64,000 nt of DNA from Lacinutrix sp. 5H-3-7-4 (GTDB lineage: Bacteria; Bacteroidota; Bacteroidia; Flavobacteriales; Flavobacteriaceae), in the NCBI RefSeq assembly GCF_000211855.2, contig NC_015638.1, positions 1,957,001-2,021,000 of the forward strand, in the 5' to 3' direction. The notes below the pieces were generated by a model. That model had not been told where the DNA came from. It made no database searches and worked only from the letters and a program-made list of their open reading frames with translations. The position numbers and the translations under genes were made by a program. This document shows positions 7,630-16,621 of the stretch, piece after piece (positions within the stretch are counted from its first letter, which is position 1; each line of letters begins with the position of its first letter).

Positions 7630-8811
7630 TTAAATTTTAAAATAGTCTATGTAGTTTTGTAAGTCTTTGTCACCACGTCCAGATAAATTAATTACTACAA
7701 TATCGTCCTCTTTAAATGTTTTTTTATTTAAAACGGCAAAGGCATGAGAGCTTTCTATGGCAGGAATAATACCTTCTAATTTGCATAATTCTAAGCCAGA
7801 TGTCATAGCTTCATTATCTGTGACCGAGATAAATTCTGCTCTTCCAGATTTATATAAATGCGCATGCATTGGTCCAACACCAGGATAATCTAATCCTGCT
7901 GAGATTGAATATGGCTCGATAATTTGCCCGTCATTGGTTTGCATTAACAATGTTTTACTACCGTGAATAATACCTTCTTTACCAAGTGCTGAAGTTGCAG
8001 CGCTTTCACCAGAATGTACACCTTTACCAGCAGCTTCAACAGCTATTAAATTTACATTAGTATCTTCTAAATAATGATAGTATGATCCAGCAGCGTTACT
8101 ACCGCCACCAACACAAGCAATAACATAATTTGGTGTTGTTTTGCCTTCTTTTTCTTTTAATTGCCATTGTATCTCTTCTGATACTACTGCTTGAAAACGA
8201 GCAACCATATCTGGATATGGGTGCGGACCAACAACGCTACCAATAATATAATGTGTATCTACAGGATTATTAATCCAATCTCTTATCGCTTCGTTTGTTG
8301 CGTCCTTTAATGTTTTACTTCCTGAAGTAGCAGGTATTACTGTTGCACCTAACATTTTCATTCTTGCAACATTTGGAGCTTGACGTGCAATATCTATTTC
8401 TCCCATGTAAACAATACACTCTAAGCCCATAAGCGCGCAAACAGTGGCAGTTGCAACACCATGCTGTCCTGCTCCAGTTTCTGCAATTATGCGTTTTTTA
8501 CCTAAACGTTGCGCCATTAAAATCTGTCCGATTGTATTGTTTACTTTATGTGCACCAGTGTGGTTTAAATCTTCTCGTTTTAAATAGATTTTAGTTTTGT
8601 ATTTATCGCTTAATCTTTTTGCAAAATACAATGGTGATGGACGCCCAACGTAATCTTTTAGTAATTGATCAAATTCCTTTTTAAATAATGGTTCTGCCAT
8701 TACTTTTAGGTAGTTTTGGCGTAACTCTTCAACGTTAGGATAAAGCATTTCTGGAATGTATGCACCACCAAATTCACCGTAATATCCTTTGTCGTCAATA
8801 TTATAGGTCAT
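7630..8811 (-). CDS. trpB: tryptophan synthase beta chain
   Basis: 393 residues, PLP enzyme joining indole to serine. The PLP lysine lies in HTGAHKVNNTIGQ; the phosphate-binding loop is CVGGGSNAAG; ETGAGQHGVATA and GLDYPGVGP are conserved TrpB motifs. It begins 3 bases after trpF ends, suggesting coupled translation. It works as an alpha2-beta2 complex with TrpA. Confidence 0.98.
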   Translation of the reverse strand: MTYNIDDKGYYGEFGGAYIPEMLYPNVEELRQNYLKVMAEPLFKKEFDQLLKDYVGRPSPLYFAKRLSDKYKTKIYLKREDLNHTGAHKVNNTIGQILMAQRLGKKRIIAETGAGQHGVATATVCALMGLECIVYMGEIDIARQAPNVARMKMLGATVIPATSGSKTLKDATNEAIRDWINNPVDTHYIIGSVVGPHPYPDMVARFQAVVSEEIQWQLKEKEGKTTPNYVIACVGGGSNAAGSYYHYLEDTNVNLIAVEAAGKGVHSGESAATSALGKEGIIHGSKTLLMQTNDGQIIEPYSISAGLDYPGVGPMHAHLYKSGRAEFISVTDNEAMTSGLELCKLEGIIPAIESSHAFAVLNKKTFKEDDIVVINLSGRGDKDLQNYIDYFKI

Positions 8812-8814
8812 AAT

Positions 8815-9450
8815 TTATCTTAAGTAATTAGTGTCTATTAGTTTTTGTTGAAATGTTTTAAGTTTTGTAGTATTTTTTAAACCGGCAGCTGTTTCAAATT
8901 TGCTGTTTAAATCGATAGCTGCACAAAATTCGGATTCTGGTCTTTTTAAAAACAGAAGTAAAGCGTCCATTTCTTTTGGCCCAATACCACCACTTAAAAA
9001 ATATGGTTTTATTGATGGGTATTTTTTTAGAACGTTCCAATTAAAAGTGTATCCATTTCCGCCTGGCTCTTTGCCTTTAGTATCAAATAAATAATAATCG
9101 CAAACGTCTTCAAAAGGCTCTAAAACTTTAAAATTAAATTGGTTTTTTATAGAAAACACCTTAATTACAATTATGTCTAAATCTTTTAAGCTTTTACATA
9201 GTTCTGGTGTCTCATCACCATGAAGTTGTACACCTTGTAAATCGTGTTTTTCTATTTTACCACGAATAAAATCGAAAGTAGCATTAACAAAAACGCCTAT
9301 TTTTTTTATGCTTTCTGGGAGCTCTGGAATTGTGGTGTTAAAATATCTTGGTGATTTCTCATAAAAAATGAAACCCATATAACCTGGGTTTAACTCTGCA
9401 ACATCTAAAATGTTGTTTTCATTTTTCATACCGCATATTTTTAGTTTCAT
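8815..9450 (-). CDS. trpF: phosphoribosylanthranilate isomerase
   Basis: 211 residues, TIM barrel. The N-terminal KLKICGMKN holds the catalytic Cys; GVQLHGDE and the phosphate-binding LSGGIGP and IDLNSKFE follow in the family order. Performs the Amadori rearrangement between TrpD and TrpC. Four bases separate it from trpC. Confidence 0.96.
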   Translation of the reverse strand: MKLKICGMKNENNILDVAELNPGYMGFIFYEKSPRYFNTTIPELPESIKKIGVFVNATFDFIRGKIEKHDLQGVQLHGDETPELCKSLKDLDIIVIKVFSIKNQFNFKVLEPFEDVCDYYLFDTKGKEPGGNGYTFNWNVLKKYPSIKPYFLSGGIGPKEMDALLLFLKRPESEFCAAIDLNSKFETAAGLKNTTKLKTFQQKLIDTNYLR

Positions 9451-9454
9451 ACTT

Positions 9455-10240
9455 TTATAAGTTTATTTGTTTTATAAATTGTTTTGCACTTTCGCCTGCG
9501 TTATTAGTTTTCATAAAGTTTTCTCCTATTAAAAAACCTTTGTAACCAAATGGTTGTAAGCTTTTTATGGCTTCAACACTGCTAATGCCACTTTCTGATA
9601 CTTTAATAAATTCATTTGGTATAAGCTGACTTAATTGCTTGCTTGTTTCTAGGCTAACATTAAATGTTTTTAAATTTCTATTATTTACACCAAGCATATC
9701 TATACTAGGCATAATAGATTTATGTAATTCTTCCTCATTATGTATTTCTAACAAGACTTCTAAGTTTAAGCTTTTTGCTAGTTCCGAAAATTGCTTTATT
9801 TCATTTTTAGTAAGTATTGCTGCTATTAGCAATATAACATCTGCGCCGTACGCTTTTGCTTCAATAATTTGATAGCTGTCAATAATAAACTCTTTACGTA
9901 ACAATGGTAAATTACAATTGGATCTCGCTGTAAGTAAATCGTCTAAAGAGCCACCAAAATATTTGCCATCTGTCAAAACCGACATACCGCAGACACCAGC
10001 GCTTTCGTATCCTTTTGCGACATCGAAAACATTTAAATCGTGATTTATAACTTGTTTTGAGGGAGAACGACGTTTATGTTCTGCAATAATACCAGAAGTG
10101 CTGTTTTTTAAATTGTTAACTAAAGAAACTGCTGTTTTGTTAAATAATATAGATTGCTCTAATTGTTTAATAGGTATTAATTGCTTTCTAAGATTAACTT
10201 CTATGCGTTTGTCTCTTGTTATTTTATCTAAGATATTCAT
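9455..10240 (-). CDS. trpC: indole-3-glycerol phosphate synthase
   Basis: 261 residues, TIM barrel. IIAEHKRRSPSK corresponds to the EYKRRSPS catalytic motif; LLRKEFIID carries the catalytic Lys; LLEIHNEEE, GVNNRNLKTF and VSESGI are the other conserved strands. Converts carboxyphenylaminodeoxyribulose phosphate to indole-3-glycerol phosphate. Monofunctional: trpF is a separate gene. Confidence 0.97.
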   Translation of the reverse strand: MNILDKITRDKRIEVNLRKQLIPIKQLEQSILFNKTAVSLVNNLKNSTSGIIAEHKRRSPSKQVINHDLNVFDVAKGYESAGVCGMSVLTDGKYFGGSLDDLLTARSNCNLPLLRKEFIIDSYQIIEAKAYGADVILLIAAILTKNEIKQFSELAKSLNLEVLLEIHNEEELHKSIMPSIDMLGVNNRNLKTFNVSLETSKQLSQLIPNEFIKVSESGISSVEAIKSLQPFGYKGFLIGENFMKTNNAGESAKQFIKQINL

Positions 10241-10276
10241 CTTTTACAGTTTGTAGGTTTGTTTTAAAATAACTTG

Positions 10277-11272
10277 CTATTTTTTACTTAACTCTATGAG
10301 TTTTTCTAATGTTATTTTGGCTTTACCACTTTCTAAACTTTCTTTAGCGCGTTCAAATCCTTCTCTATGAGAAATACCATCTACCGTTGCAATAGCTAAA
10401 CCTGCATTTGCACATACTACATTGTTTTGAGCTTCTGTGCCTTTACCACTAATAATATTTTTAAAAACTTTAGCTGCTTCTTTTACAGTAACACCACCAA
10501 AAATTTCAGACTGTTCTATTTGATTTACGCATAAATCTGAAGGCTTTAACATTAACTCACTATTATTGGTTATAATTTTAGTTTTTCCTGTTAGAGAAAT
10601 TTCGTCGTAACCATCAAGAGCATGTACAATGCTATAATTTGTATTTGTATTTTGATATAAATAACCATATAGCCTTTGTAATTCTAAGCTAAAAACACCT
10701 ACCATTTGATTTTTTGGAAATGATGGGTTTACCATTGGCCCAAGCATATTAAAAAATGTTTTTACACCTAACTCTTTTCTAATTGGTGCAACATTTTTCA
10801 TTGCAGGATGAAATAAAGGTGCGTGCATTACACAAATTCCAGCTTGGTCTATTTGTGTTTTAAGTGAATCAATATCGTTAGTGAATTTTACGCCTAAAGC
10901 TTCCATTACATTAGAAGAACCAGATGAGGATGATACACCATAATTACCGTGTTTTGCTACTTTTACTCCTGCACCAGCAGTTATAAAAGAAGATAAGGTT
11001 GAGATGTTAAAAGTGTCCTTGCCGTCACCACCAGTACCACATAAATCTATGGCGTTAAAATTTGATAAATCTACTGGGATGCATAGTTCTAAAAGAGCAT
11101 CGCGAAAACCTTGGAGCTCTTCTAAAGTAATGCTTCGCATCATAAATACGGTTAGAAATGAAGCAATTTGATTTTGGTTGTATTGGCCAACCGAAATATT
11201 TATTAAGGCATTTCTCGCTTCGTCACTAGAGATGCGTTCTTGGTTTATTAATCTATTTAGTATATGTCTCAT
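10277..11272 (-). CDS. trpD: anthranilate phosphoribosyltransferase
   Basis: 331 residues. LCGTGGDGKDTFNIST is the PRPP-binding signature, KHGNYGVSSSSGS binds anthranilate/PRPP, and MAPLFHPAMK with ELGVKTFFNMLGPMVNP completes the family pattern. Separate from trpG, not fused to it. In operon order it follows trpG by 31 bases. Confidence 0.97.
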   Translation of the reverse strand: MRHILNRLINQERISSDEARNALINISVGQYNQNQIASFLTVFMMRSITLEELQGFRDALLELCIPVDLSNFNAIDLCGTGGDGKDTFNISTLSSFITAGAGVKVAKHGNYGVSSSSGSSNVMEALGVKFTNDIDSLKTQIDQAGICVMHAPLFHPAMKNVAPIRKELGVKTFFNMLGPMVNPSFPKNQMVGVFSLELQRLYGYLYQNTNTNYSIVHALDGYDEISLTGKTKIITNNSELMLKPSDLCVNQIEQSEIFGGVTVKEAAKVFKNIISGKGTEAQNNVVCANAGLAIATVDGISHREGFERAKESLESGKAKITLEKLIELSKK

Positions 11273-11303
11273 TTAAATTTAAAATCTGATATTTTGAATG
11301 GAA

Positions 11304-11867
11304 TTAATTATTAACCCAATTTTTTAGAATTTGCTTGCCGTTAGGCGTAAGTACACTTTCTGGATGATATTGTACACCTTTAACATCGTAAACTTTATGT
11401 CTTAAGGACATTATTTGCCCGTTTTCATCAACCGAAGTTGCTTCTAAACTATCTGGTAATTCTGCAGCAACAACCCAAGAGTGATAGCGGCCAACTTCAA
11501 TTGTTTTTTCCATGTTATTAAATAGAGGTTCGTTATCTACAGTAATATTTACTTTAGTAGATACGCCATGATAAACGGTGTCTAAATTTAATAATTTTCC
11601 GCCAAATACTTCTCCAATAGCTTGTTGTCCTAAACAAACGCCTAAAATACTTTTAGTTGGAGCATACTTTTTTATTATGGCTTTAAGTAATCCAGCTTCA
11701 TCTGGAATTCCTGGTCCTGGAGATAATACTATTTTGTTAAAAGGCTCTACATCTTCTAACGTTAATTTATCGTTTCTTTTTACGGTAACCTGGCAATTTA
11801 AGTCTTCTAAGTAATGGACTAAGTTGTAGGTAAAACTGTCGTAATTATCTATTACTAATACTTTCAT
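11304..11867 (-). CDS. trpG: anthranilate synthase glutamine amidotransferase subunit
   Basis: 187 residues, class I glutaminase. Catalytic Cys in GVCLGQQAIGE, His and Glu in VQYHPES; VIDNYDSFTYNL at the N-terminus and LSPGPGIP are family signatures. Supplies ammonia to TrpE. The same subunit type can also serve aminodeoxychorismate synthase, but its place beside trpE points to tryptophan. Confidence 0.97.
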   Translation of the reverse strand: MKVLVIDNYDSFTYNLVHYLEDLNCQVTVKRNDKLTLEDVEPFNKIVLSPGPGIPDEAGLLKAIIKKYAPTKSILGVCLGQQAIGEVFGGKLLNLDTVYHGVSTKVNITVDNEPLFNNMEKTIEVGRYHSWVVAAELPDSLEATSVDENGQIMSLRHKVYDVKGVQYHPESVLTPNGKQILKNWVNN

Positions 11868-11942
11868 TTTTTATAGCTATTTGCTTTTAGCTTGTGGCTT
11901 TAAGCGTTTATTTACACATTTTCTTCTTTGGGTATCTTTTTT

Positions 11943-13337
11943 TTAAATCTCTTTTGCTAATTCAATAGCATTTGTAAGAGCTCCAAGTTTATTATAAACT
12001 TCTTGTAGTTCGCTTTCTGGGTTTGATTTAGAAACGATTCCTGCACCAGCTTGCCAATGTAATTGATGATTTTTACTTAAAAATGTCCTAATCATTATCG
12101 CATGGTTATAATTACCATTAAAATCCATAAAGCCAATAGCGCCACCATAAAAGGCGCGACTTGTTTTTTCGTATTTTTCTATAAGTTGCATAGCGTTATG
12201 TTTTGGTGCTCCACTTAAGGTTCCTGCAGGAAACGTGTCTGCGACAACTTGCATAGTAGAGGTTTCACTGTTTATTTTACCTGTAATTTTACTTACTAAA
12301 TGTATTACATGAGAGAAAAACTGGGCTTCTTTGTAAGTTTCAACTTTTACCTGTGTACCATGTCTACTTAAATCGTTTCTTGCTAAGTCAACAAGCATAA
12401 CATGTTCTGCATTTTCTTTATCGTCATTTGCTAATTGTTTAGCTAATTCAGCATCTTTTTTATCATTACCTGTACGTTTAAATGTTCCTGCAATTGGGTG
12501 AATTTCTGCCATGCCCTCATTTACTACTAGTTGAGCTTCTGGAGAGCTTCCAAATATTTTAAAATCACCATAATCAAAATAGAATAGATATGGAGAAGGA
12601 TTTATACTACGTAAAGCGCGATAAACATTAAACTCGTCACCTTTAAAATCCTGAAAGAATTTTTTTGAAAGGACTAATTGAAAAACATCACCTCTTGCAC
12701 AATGTTTTTTTGCAAGGTTTACATGTTCTTTATAATCATCATCTGTTAAATTAGATTGAATACTTGATGTGGTTGAAAAATTATACGATGCATAATTTTT
12801 AGATTGAATAAGATGGAGTATTTCGTCTATATTATTTTCTGTATCATGGCAATGTGCGAAAATGTAAGCTTCATTTTTAAAATGGTCTATTGCAATAATA
12901 TTTTGGTAAACAGCATAAAAAATATCTGGAATCTCTAAAGAGTCTGGTTTTTTAGAAATTTCTACATCTTCAAAATATTTAACAGCATCATAAGCTGTAT
13001 ATCCAAATATTCCATTGTTAATAAACTTAAAAGTTTTTGCAGAGTCAACTTTAAACCTTTTAGTGAATTTATGAATCATTTTTGGCACATCTGTAGTTCT
13101 GTTTCTTAATGTACTACCGTCTGGAAAACTTTGCTCTATTGTGTCTCCAGATACTTTAATAGTAGCAATTGGGTTAAAACAGATGTAAGAAAAACTATTG
13201 TCATTTGCATGATAATCGCTACTTTCAAGTAAAATGCTATTCGGGAATTTATCTCGAATTTTTAAATAGATACTTACTGGAGTTATAGTATCTGCTAAAA
13301 TTTTTTTGTAATGTGTGTATAAACTAAAGGTTTTCAT
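11943..13337 (-). CDS. trpE: anthranilate synthase component I
   Basis: 464 residues counted from ATG 13337; the open frame extends 20 codons upstream, but MKTFSLYTHYKK is the natural start and the longer form would run towards the attenuator. LLESS near residue 38 is the tryptophan feedback-binding motif. The catalytic domain has GSSPEAQLVV, HPIAGTFKRTG, DLARNDLSRHG and the C-terminal QAGAGIVSKSNPESE. Makes anthranilate from chorismate with TrpG. First structural gene after the leader, hence the target of attenuation and feedback control. Confidence 0.95.
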   Translation of the reverse strand: MKTFSLYTHYKKILADTITPVSIYLKIRDKFPNSILLESSDYHANDNSFSYICFNPIATIKVSGDTIEQSFPDGSTLRNRTTDVPKMIHKFTKRFKVDSAKTFKFINNGIFGYTAYDAVKYFEDVEISKKPDSLEIPDIFYAVYQNIIAIDHFKNEAYIFAHCHDTENNIDEILHLIQSKNYASYNFSTTSSIQSNLTDDDYKEHVNLAKKHCARGDVFQLVLSKKFFQDFKGDEFNVYRALRSINPSPYLFYFDYGDFKIFGSSPEAQLVVNEGMAEIHPIAGTFKRTGNDKKDAELAKQLANDDKENAEHVMLVDLARNDLSRHGTQVKVETYKEAQFFSHVIHLVSKITGKINSETSTMQVVADTFPAGTLSGAPKHNAMQLIEKYEKTSRAFYGGAIGFMDFNGNYNHAIMIRTFLSKNHQLHWQAGAGIVSKSNPESELQEVYNKLGALTNAIELAKEI

Positions 13338-13399
13338 AAATTCTGAATTTATTTCAGTGTTTTTAATGTGTTTGTCTCTAATATAAAAATAAAACAAAG

Positions 13400-13431
13400 A
13401 AAAAGGCTTGTCGTGAATGACAAGCCTTTTT
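13400..13431 (-). terminator. trp attenuator terminator
   Basis: On the minus strand GGCTTGTC (13405-13412 complement side), a six-base loop ATTCAC and GACAAGCC form an 8-bp stem followed by TTTTT. It lies between the leader peptide gene and trpE. The loop plus the first stem bases (13411-13418) are perfectly complementary to 13462-13469 at the end of the leader gene, giving a competing antiterminator. Confidence 0.9.
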
Positions 13432-13459
13432 AATATTTAAAATAAATATACGTAGGAGT

Positions 13460-13519
13460 TTATTCACGAATCGTTTTTCGAGAAGTCCACCACCAAGTAT
13501 GATTTAAAATTGAGTTCAT
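13460..13519 (-). CDS. trpL: trp operon leader peptide
   Basis: 19-residue reading frame MNSILNHTWWWTSRKTIRE followed by TAA. Three consecutive Trp codons (13487-13495) lie in its middle. It is placed 29 bases before an intrinsic terminator and about 120 bases before trpE. This is the standard design for ribosome-mediated attenuation: stalling at the Trp codons frees the segment 13462-13469 to pair with the terminator loop. Confidence 0.9.
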   Translation of the reverse strand: MNSILNHTWWWTSRKTIRE

Positions 13520-13557
13520 TTTCTTAACGCACTAGCGTTTATAATTTTATTAAAGGT

Positions 13558-13587
13558 CAAAGATATAAATCTATATTATGTTAACAA
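13558..13587 (-). promoter_or_regulatory. trp operon promoter
   Basis: On the minus strand TTG (13585-13587), a 19-base spacer and TATCTTTG (13558-13565). This fits the Bacteroidota -33/-7 consensus with the same 19-base spacing as the two alginate promoters in this window. It lies 39 bases before the leader start. Confidence 0.8.
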
Positions 13588-13653
13588 ATAAATTTTAACG
13601 TAATTATTTGTTAAATAATATTGAGGATGCTTTTCTGTTATTATTTTTATACC

Positions 13654-14163
13654 ATGAAAACCTACCTTATTATTATAGTTTTAATTTTTTCTGGATGCAA
13701 ATCTGATGTGAAAAAGAAAGATGCATTGGCAGACGACTACACAGTAGTATTAGAAGTTTATAATTTTAATGAGCTTGAACCATTATTAACAAAAAACGAT
13801 GGAAAAATTTATGTTGTTAATTTTTGGGCAACTTGGTGTGCGCCTTGTGTAAAAGAATTACCTTATTTTGAAGATTTGAATAAAACATATAAGTCTAAGA
13901 ACGTTGAGGTGTTACTAGTGAGTTTAGATTTTCCAAACCAATATGAAAATCGTTTAAAACCTTTTATTAAAAAACACAGGTTACAATCTAAAGTTGTAGC
14001 TTTAAACGATGTCGATTCTAACACATGGATTCCTAAAATAGATAAAGACTGGTCAGGAGCAATACCAGCAACTATTATATATAATAGTGAAGATAGTAAG
14101 TTTTATGAGCGTTCTTTTACTTATAAAGAGCTAGAAGAAGAAGTTAATAAATTTTTAAAATAA
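13654..14163 (+). CDS. TlpA-like thioredoxin-fold lipoprotein
   Basis: 169 residues from ATG 13654; the frame extends to TTG 13621, but the ATG begins a clear lipoprotein signal MKTYLIIIVLIFSGCKS with the lipobox Cys at residue 15. The thioredoxin domain carries FWATWCAPCVKELPYF, with the redox WCAPC. It should act in the periplasm as a thiol-disulfide reductase, for example in cytochrome maturation or protection of protein thiols. Eight bases upstream of another thioredoxin-fold gene. Confidence 0.88.
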   Translation: MKTYLIIIVLIFSGCKSDVKKKDALADDYTVVLEVYNFNELEPLLTKNDGKIYVVNFWATWCAPCVKELPYFEDLNKTYKSKNVEVLLVSLDFPNQYENRLKPFIKKHRLQSKVVALNDVDSNTWIPKIDKDWSGAIPATIIYNSEDSKFYERSFTYKELEEEVNKFLK

Positions 14164-14170
14164 ATATATT

Positions 14171-14779
14171 ATGAAATCATTAAAAAAATGGAGTGCTTTA
14201 TTGTTACTTGTAATTGCTGCAAGTGCATTTACAACAGTTGATAAAGGTTACAAAGTAGGAGATGTAGCCACAGATTTTAAATTAGAAAATATAGATGGAA
14301 AAATGGTGTCTATGTCTAGTTTTGAAGATGCTAAAGGGTTTATAATAACATTTACATGCAATACATGTCCATACGCTGTAGCTTATGAGGATAGAATTGA
14401 AGCTTTAAATAAAAAGTATGCTTCTAAGGGTTATCCTGTAATTGCAATTATGCCAAATAATATAGATGTTAAGCCAGGAGATAATATAGCTGCAATGCAA
14501 AAAAGAGCAAGAGAAAAAGGATTTACTTTTCCATACTTAATTGATAAAGATCAAGAAATTTACCCGCAATATGGCGCAACAAAAACACCTCATATTTATG
14601 TTTTAGAAAAAACTAAAAAAGGAAATGTTGTAAAGTACATAGGTGCGATTGACGATAATTATCAAGATGCTAGTAAAGTGAAAAATAAGTATGTTGAAAA
14701 TGCTGTAAATGCATTATTAAAAGGAAAAGAAATTGAAGTTAAAGAAACAAAAGCTATAGGCTGTACTATAAAGGTTTAA
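14171..14779 (+). CDS. periplasmic AhpC/TSA-type thioredoxin-fold protein
   Basis: 202 residues with a cleavable signal peptide (hydrophobic 9-21). DFKLENIDGKMVSMSSF is the redoxin/TlpA entry strand and FTCNTCPYAVAYEDRI gives a CxxC-P active site in the position of the thioredoxin motif. KTPHIYVL holds the cis-Pro. Role is probably periplasmic thiol redox chemistry; the substrate is unknown. Likely co-transcribed with the preceding gene and closed by a strong terminator. Confidence 0.85.
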   Translation: MKSLKKWSALLLLVIAASAFTTVDKGYKVGDVATDFKLENIDGKMVSMSSFEDAKGFIITFTCNTCPYAVAYEDRIEALNKKYASKGYPVIAIMPNNIDVKPGDNIAAMQKRAREKGFTFPYLIDKDQEIYPQYGATKTPHIYVLEKTKKGNVVKYIGAIDDNYQDASKVKNKYVENAVNALLKGKEIEVKETKAIGCTIKV

Positions 14780-14803
14780 TTAATTTTTCTAAATATTATT
14801 TAG

Positions 14804-14832
14804 CCTGAAGTGTAACACTTCAGGTTTTTTTT
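14804..14832 (+). terminator. intrinsic terminator
   Basis: CCTGAAGTGT and ACACTTCAGG form a 10-bp stem with almost no loop, followed by eight T residues. It ends the thioredoxin pair. Confidence 0.92.
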
Positions 14833-14863
14833 CGTCTATATCATAATAAAACGTTAAATTGAT

Positions 14864-14871
14864 TAACTTTG
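14864..14871 (+). promoter_or_regulatory. -7 promoter element of the rhodanese genes
   Basis: TAACTTTG matches TAnnTTTG, 27 bases before the rhodanese start and just after the terminator. A TTG at the usual distance is not evident. Confidence 0.5.
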
Positions 14872-14897
14872 CAGTCTAAAAAAGTGTAAAAAAGAAA

Positions 14898-15209
14898 ATG
14901 GCAGATTTATCACAAGAGCAATGGAAAGCACAGTTAGAAGCAGACGAGAATGCTTTTATTTTAGATGTTAGAACAGAAGAAGAAGTTGCAGAAGGCTATA
15001 TTCCTAACGCAAAAAACATAAATATTTTTAAAGGCCAGGCTTTTATTTACGAATTAGAAGCTTTAGATAAAAATAAAAATTATTACGTGTACTGTAAAGC
15101 TGGTGGAAGAAGTGGACAGGCTTGTTCTATAATGAATCAATTAGGGTTTGAAAATGCTTATAACTTAGTCGGTGGTTTTCAAGAATGGACTGGCGAAAAA
15201 ACACAATAA
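14898..15209 (+). CDS. cytoplasmic rhodanese-domain protein
   Basis: 103 residues, a single rhodanese domain. LDVRTEEEVAEGYIPNAKNIN is the first signature and YVYCKAGGRSGQACS the active-site loop with the catalytic Cys that carries a persulfide. No signal peptide. It probably transfers sulfane sulfur. The neighbouring gene encodes an exported paralogue, giving a cytoplasmic/periplasmic pair. Confidence 0.92.
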   Translation: MADLSQEQWKAQLEADENAFILDVRTEEEVAEGYIPNAKNINIFKGQAFIYELEALDKNKNYYVYCKAGGRSGQACSIMNQLGFENAYNLVGGFQEWTGEKTQ

Positions 15210-15231
15210 TTACATTTAAATTAATAATAAT

Positions 15232-15630
15232 ATGAAAACTAAAATAATTGTACTTGCTTTATTTTTAGGTTTTACTTTACTAAACTGTGAAGATAAAAAA
15301 AACAATCCTGTTACTGTTGTTTCTGTTGAAGAAATGGACACGCTTCTTTCATTAGAGAATGTGCAATTAATAGACGTTAGAACAAAAGACGAATACGATA
15401 AAGGACATATTAAAAAATCTCAAAATATTGACTTTAATTCACCAACTTTTGATACAGATATTATTGGTTTAGATAAAGAGAAACCAGTAATATTATACTG
15501 CCAACGTGGCGGTAGAAGTGCTAAATGTGCTGAGAAAATGCAAAAAGCAGGTTTTAAAAAAATATACGATTTAAAAGGAGGTTTTTCTAAATGGCAATTT
15601 AAAACTCTAGATTTAAAAGTTAAATCTTAG
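15232..15630 (+). CDS. rhodanese-domain lipoprotein
   Basis: 132 residues. Signal peptide with lipobox LLNC (Cys about residue 19). The rhodanese domain has IDVRTKDEYDKGHI and active loop LYCQRGGRSAKC. It should sit in the periplasm or on the outer membrane. It overlaps the 3' end of the convergent hydrolase gene by 11 bases. Confidence 0.9.
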   Translation: MKTKIIVLALFLGFTLLNCEDKKNNPVTVVSVEEMDTLLSLENVQLIDVRTKDEYDKGHIKKSQNIDFNSPTFDTDIIGLDKEKPVILYCQRGGRSAKCAEKMQKAGFKKIYDLKGGFSKWQFKTLDLKVKS

Positions 15631-16456
15631 TTTTATTTATAAAATTTACTATCTCATCATACCTTTTTACCCAAGGAAAAAAGTAATGAGACATCATAGG
15701 TACATGTTTTTTGTCTAAAACAATTTTTTCTAATTTTGGTTGATAAGGTTTTAGAGCTTCAACAAAAGCCGTATTAGATGTCATAATAGAAGGATAAGTT
15801 TTAGATCCTACATAAATTAAAAAAGGAGGCGTTTCATCATTTATAAAATAAATTGGTGAAGCGTCTTTCCAGTTTTTGGGATTTTTAGTCCAAGTTACAT
15901 CATAATGATATTTGCTAGTTGGCGGATTTTCTTCTAAATAACTTTTCATATCTAATCCTGCCGCATCGTTTAAAATAACACCTTTAATATCTTTTTTGTT
16001 TTTTAAATATTTAGGATTTGTACTTATTAGTGCTACTAAGTGACCTCCAGCACTATGTCCCATAACATATATTTGGTTTGGGTCTCCTTTATATTTATCA
16101 ATGTTGTTTTTTGTCCATTCAACTACTCGGGCTATTTGCTTAGCCATTAAATCATAGTTAGCATTTGGGCTTAAAGTATATCCTGGAATAACAGTTACAA
16201 TATCATTTTTAGCAAAGTTTCTCCCTAAAAATCCATAGGTTTTTTTATCTCCATCTTTCCAATAACCGCCATGAACAAAAATAACTACAGCATTTTTGTC
16301 TGTATTTGTTTTTTTTGGTTCAAATACGTTTAGAGTAGGTTTATTGTCATTTGTTTTTTCTGTATTAGTTAGGTATGTAATGTCTTTAATTTTTCTTGAA
16401 GCACAATTAAAAAATAGTATGCAAATAAAAGGTATAATAAATAATTTTAATTTCAT
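15620..16456 (-). CDS. alpha/beta hydrolase (BD-FAE/esterase-like) lipoprotein
   Basis: 278 residues with a lipoprotein signal (lipobox Cys near 18, FFNCAS). FVHGGYWKDGDK forms the oxyanion hole motif HGGxW, and MGHSAGGHLVAL is the nucleophile elbow GHSAGG. A C-terminal His in LDKKHVPMMSHYF can complete the triad with an Asp or Glu upstream. Family members are esterases or carbohydrate esterases; the substrate cannot be decided. It borders the alginate locus but is divergent from it. Confidence 0.88.
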   Translation of the reverse strand: MKLKLFIIPFICILFFNCASRKIKDITYLTNTEKTNDNKPTLNVFEPKKTNTDKNAVVIFVHGGYWKDGDKKTYGFLGRNFAKNDIVTVIPGYTLSPNANYDLMAKQIARVVEWTKNNIDKYKGDPNQIYVMGHSAGGHLVALISTNPKYLKNKKDIKGVILNDAAGLDMKSYLEENPPTSKYHYDVTWTKNPKNWKDASPIYFINDETPPFLIYVGSKTYPSIMTSNTAFVEALKPYQPKLEKIVLDKKHVPMMSHYFFPWVKRYDEIVNFINKTKI

Positions 16457-16591
16457 ATAAGGATTTTAAATGCTAATTTAAATAATTACCAATTTAGACT
16501 ACGTTAAGATAATTGTAAAGATTGATATATTAAGCGTTGTGATTTTATTATATTCTCTAAAATTTAACATTAAACTTTACTAGTTAAAAAT

Positions 16592-16621
16592 TTGGAGAGC
16601 TATTAAATATCATTATATTTG
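16592..16621 (+). promoter_or_regulatory. promoter of the first alginate lyase transcript
   Basis: TTG at 16592-16594, a 19-base spacer and TATATTTG at 16614-16621: a full Bacteroidota promoter. The last two bases of the -7 element are the first bases of an operator palindrome. Confidence 0.8.
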
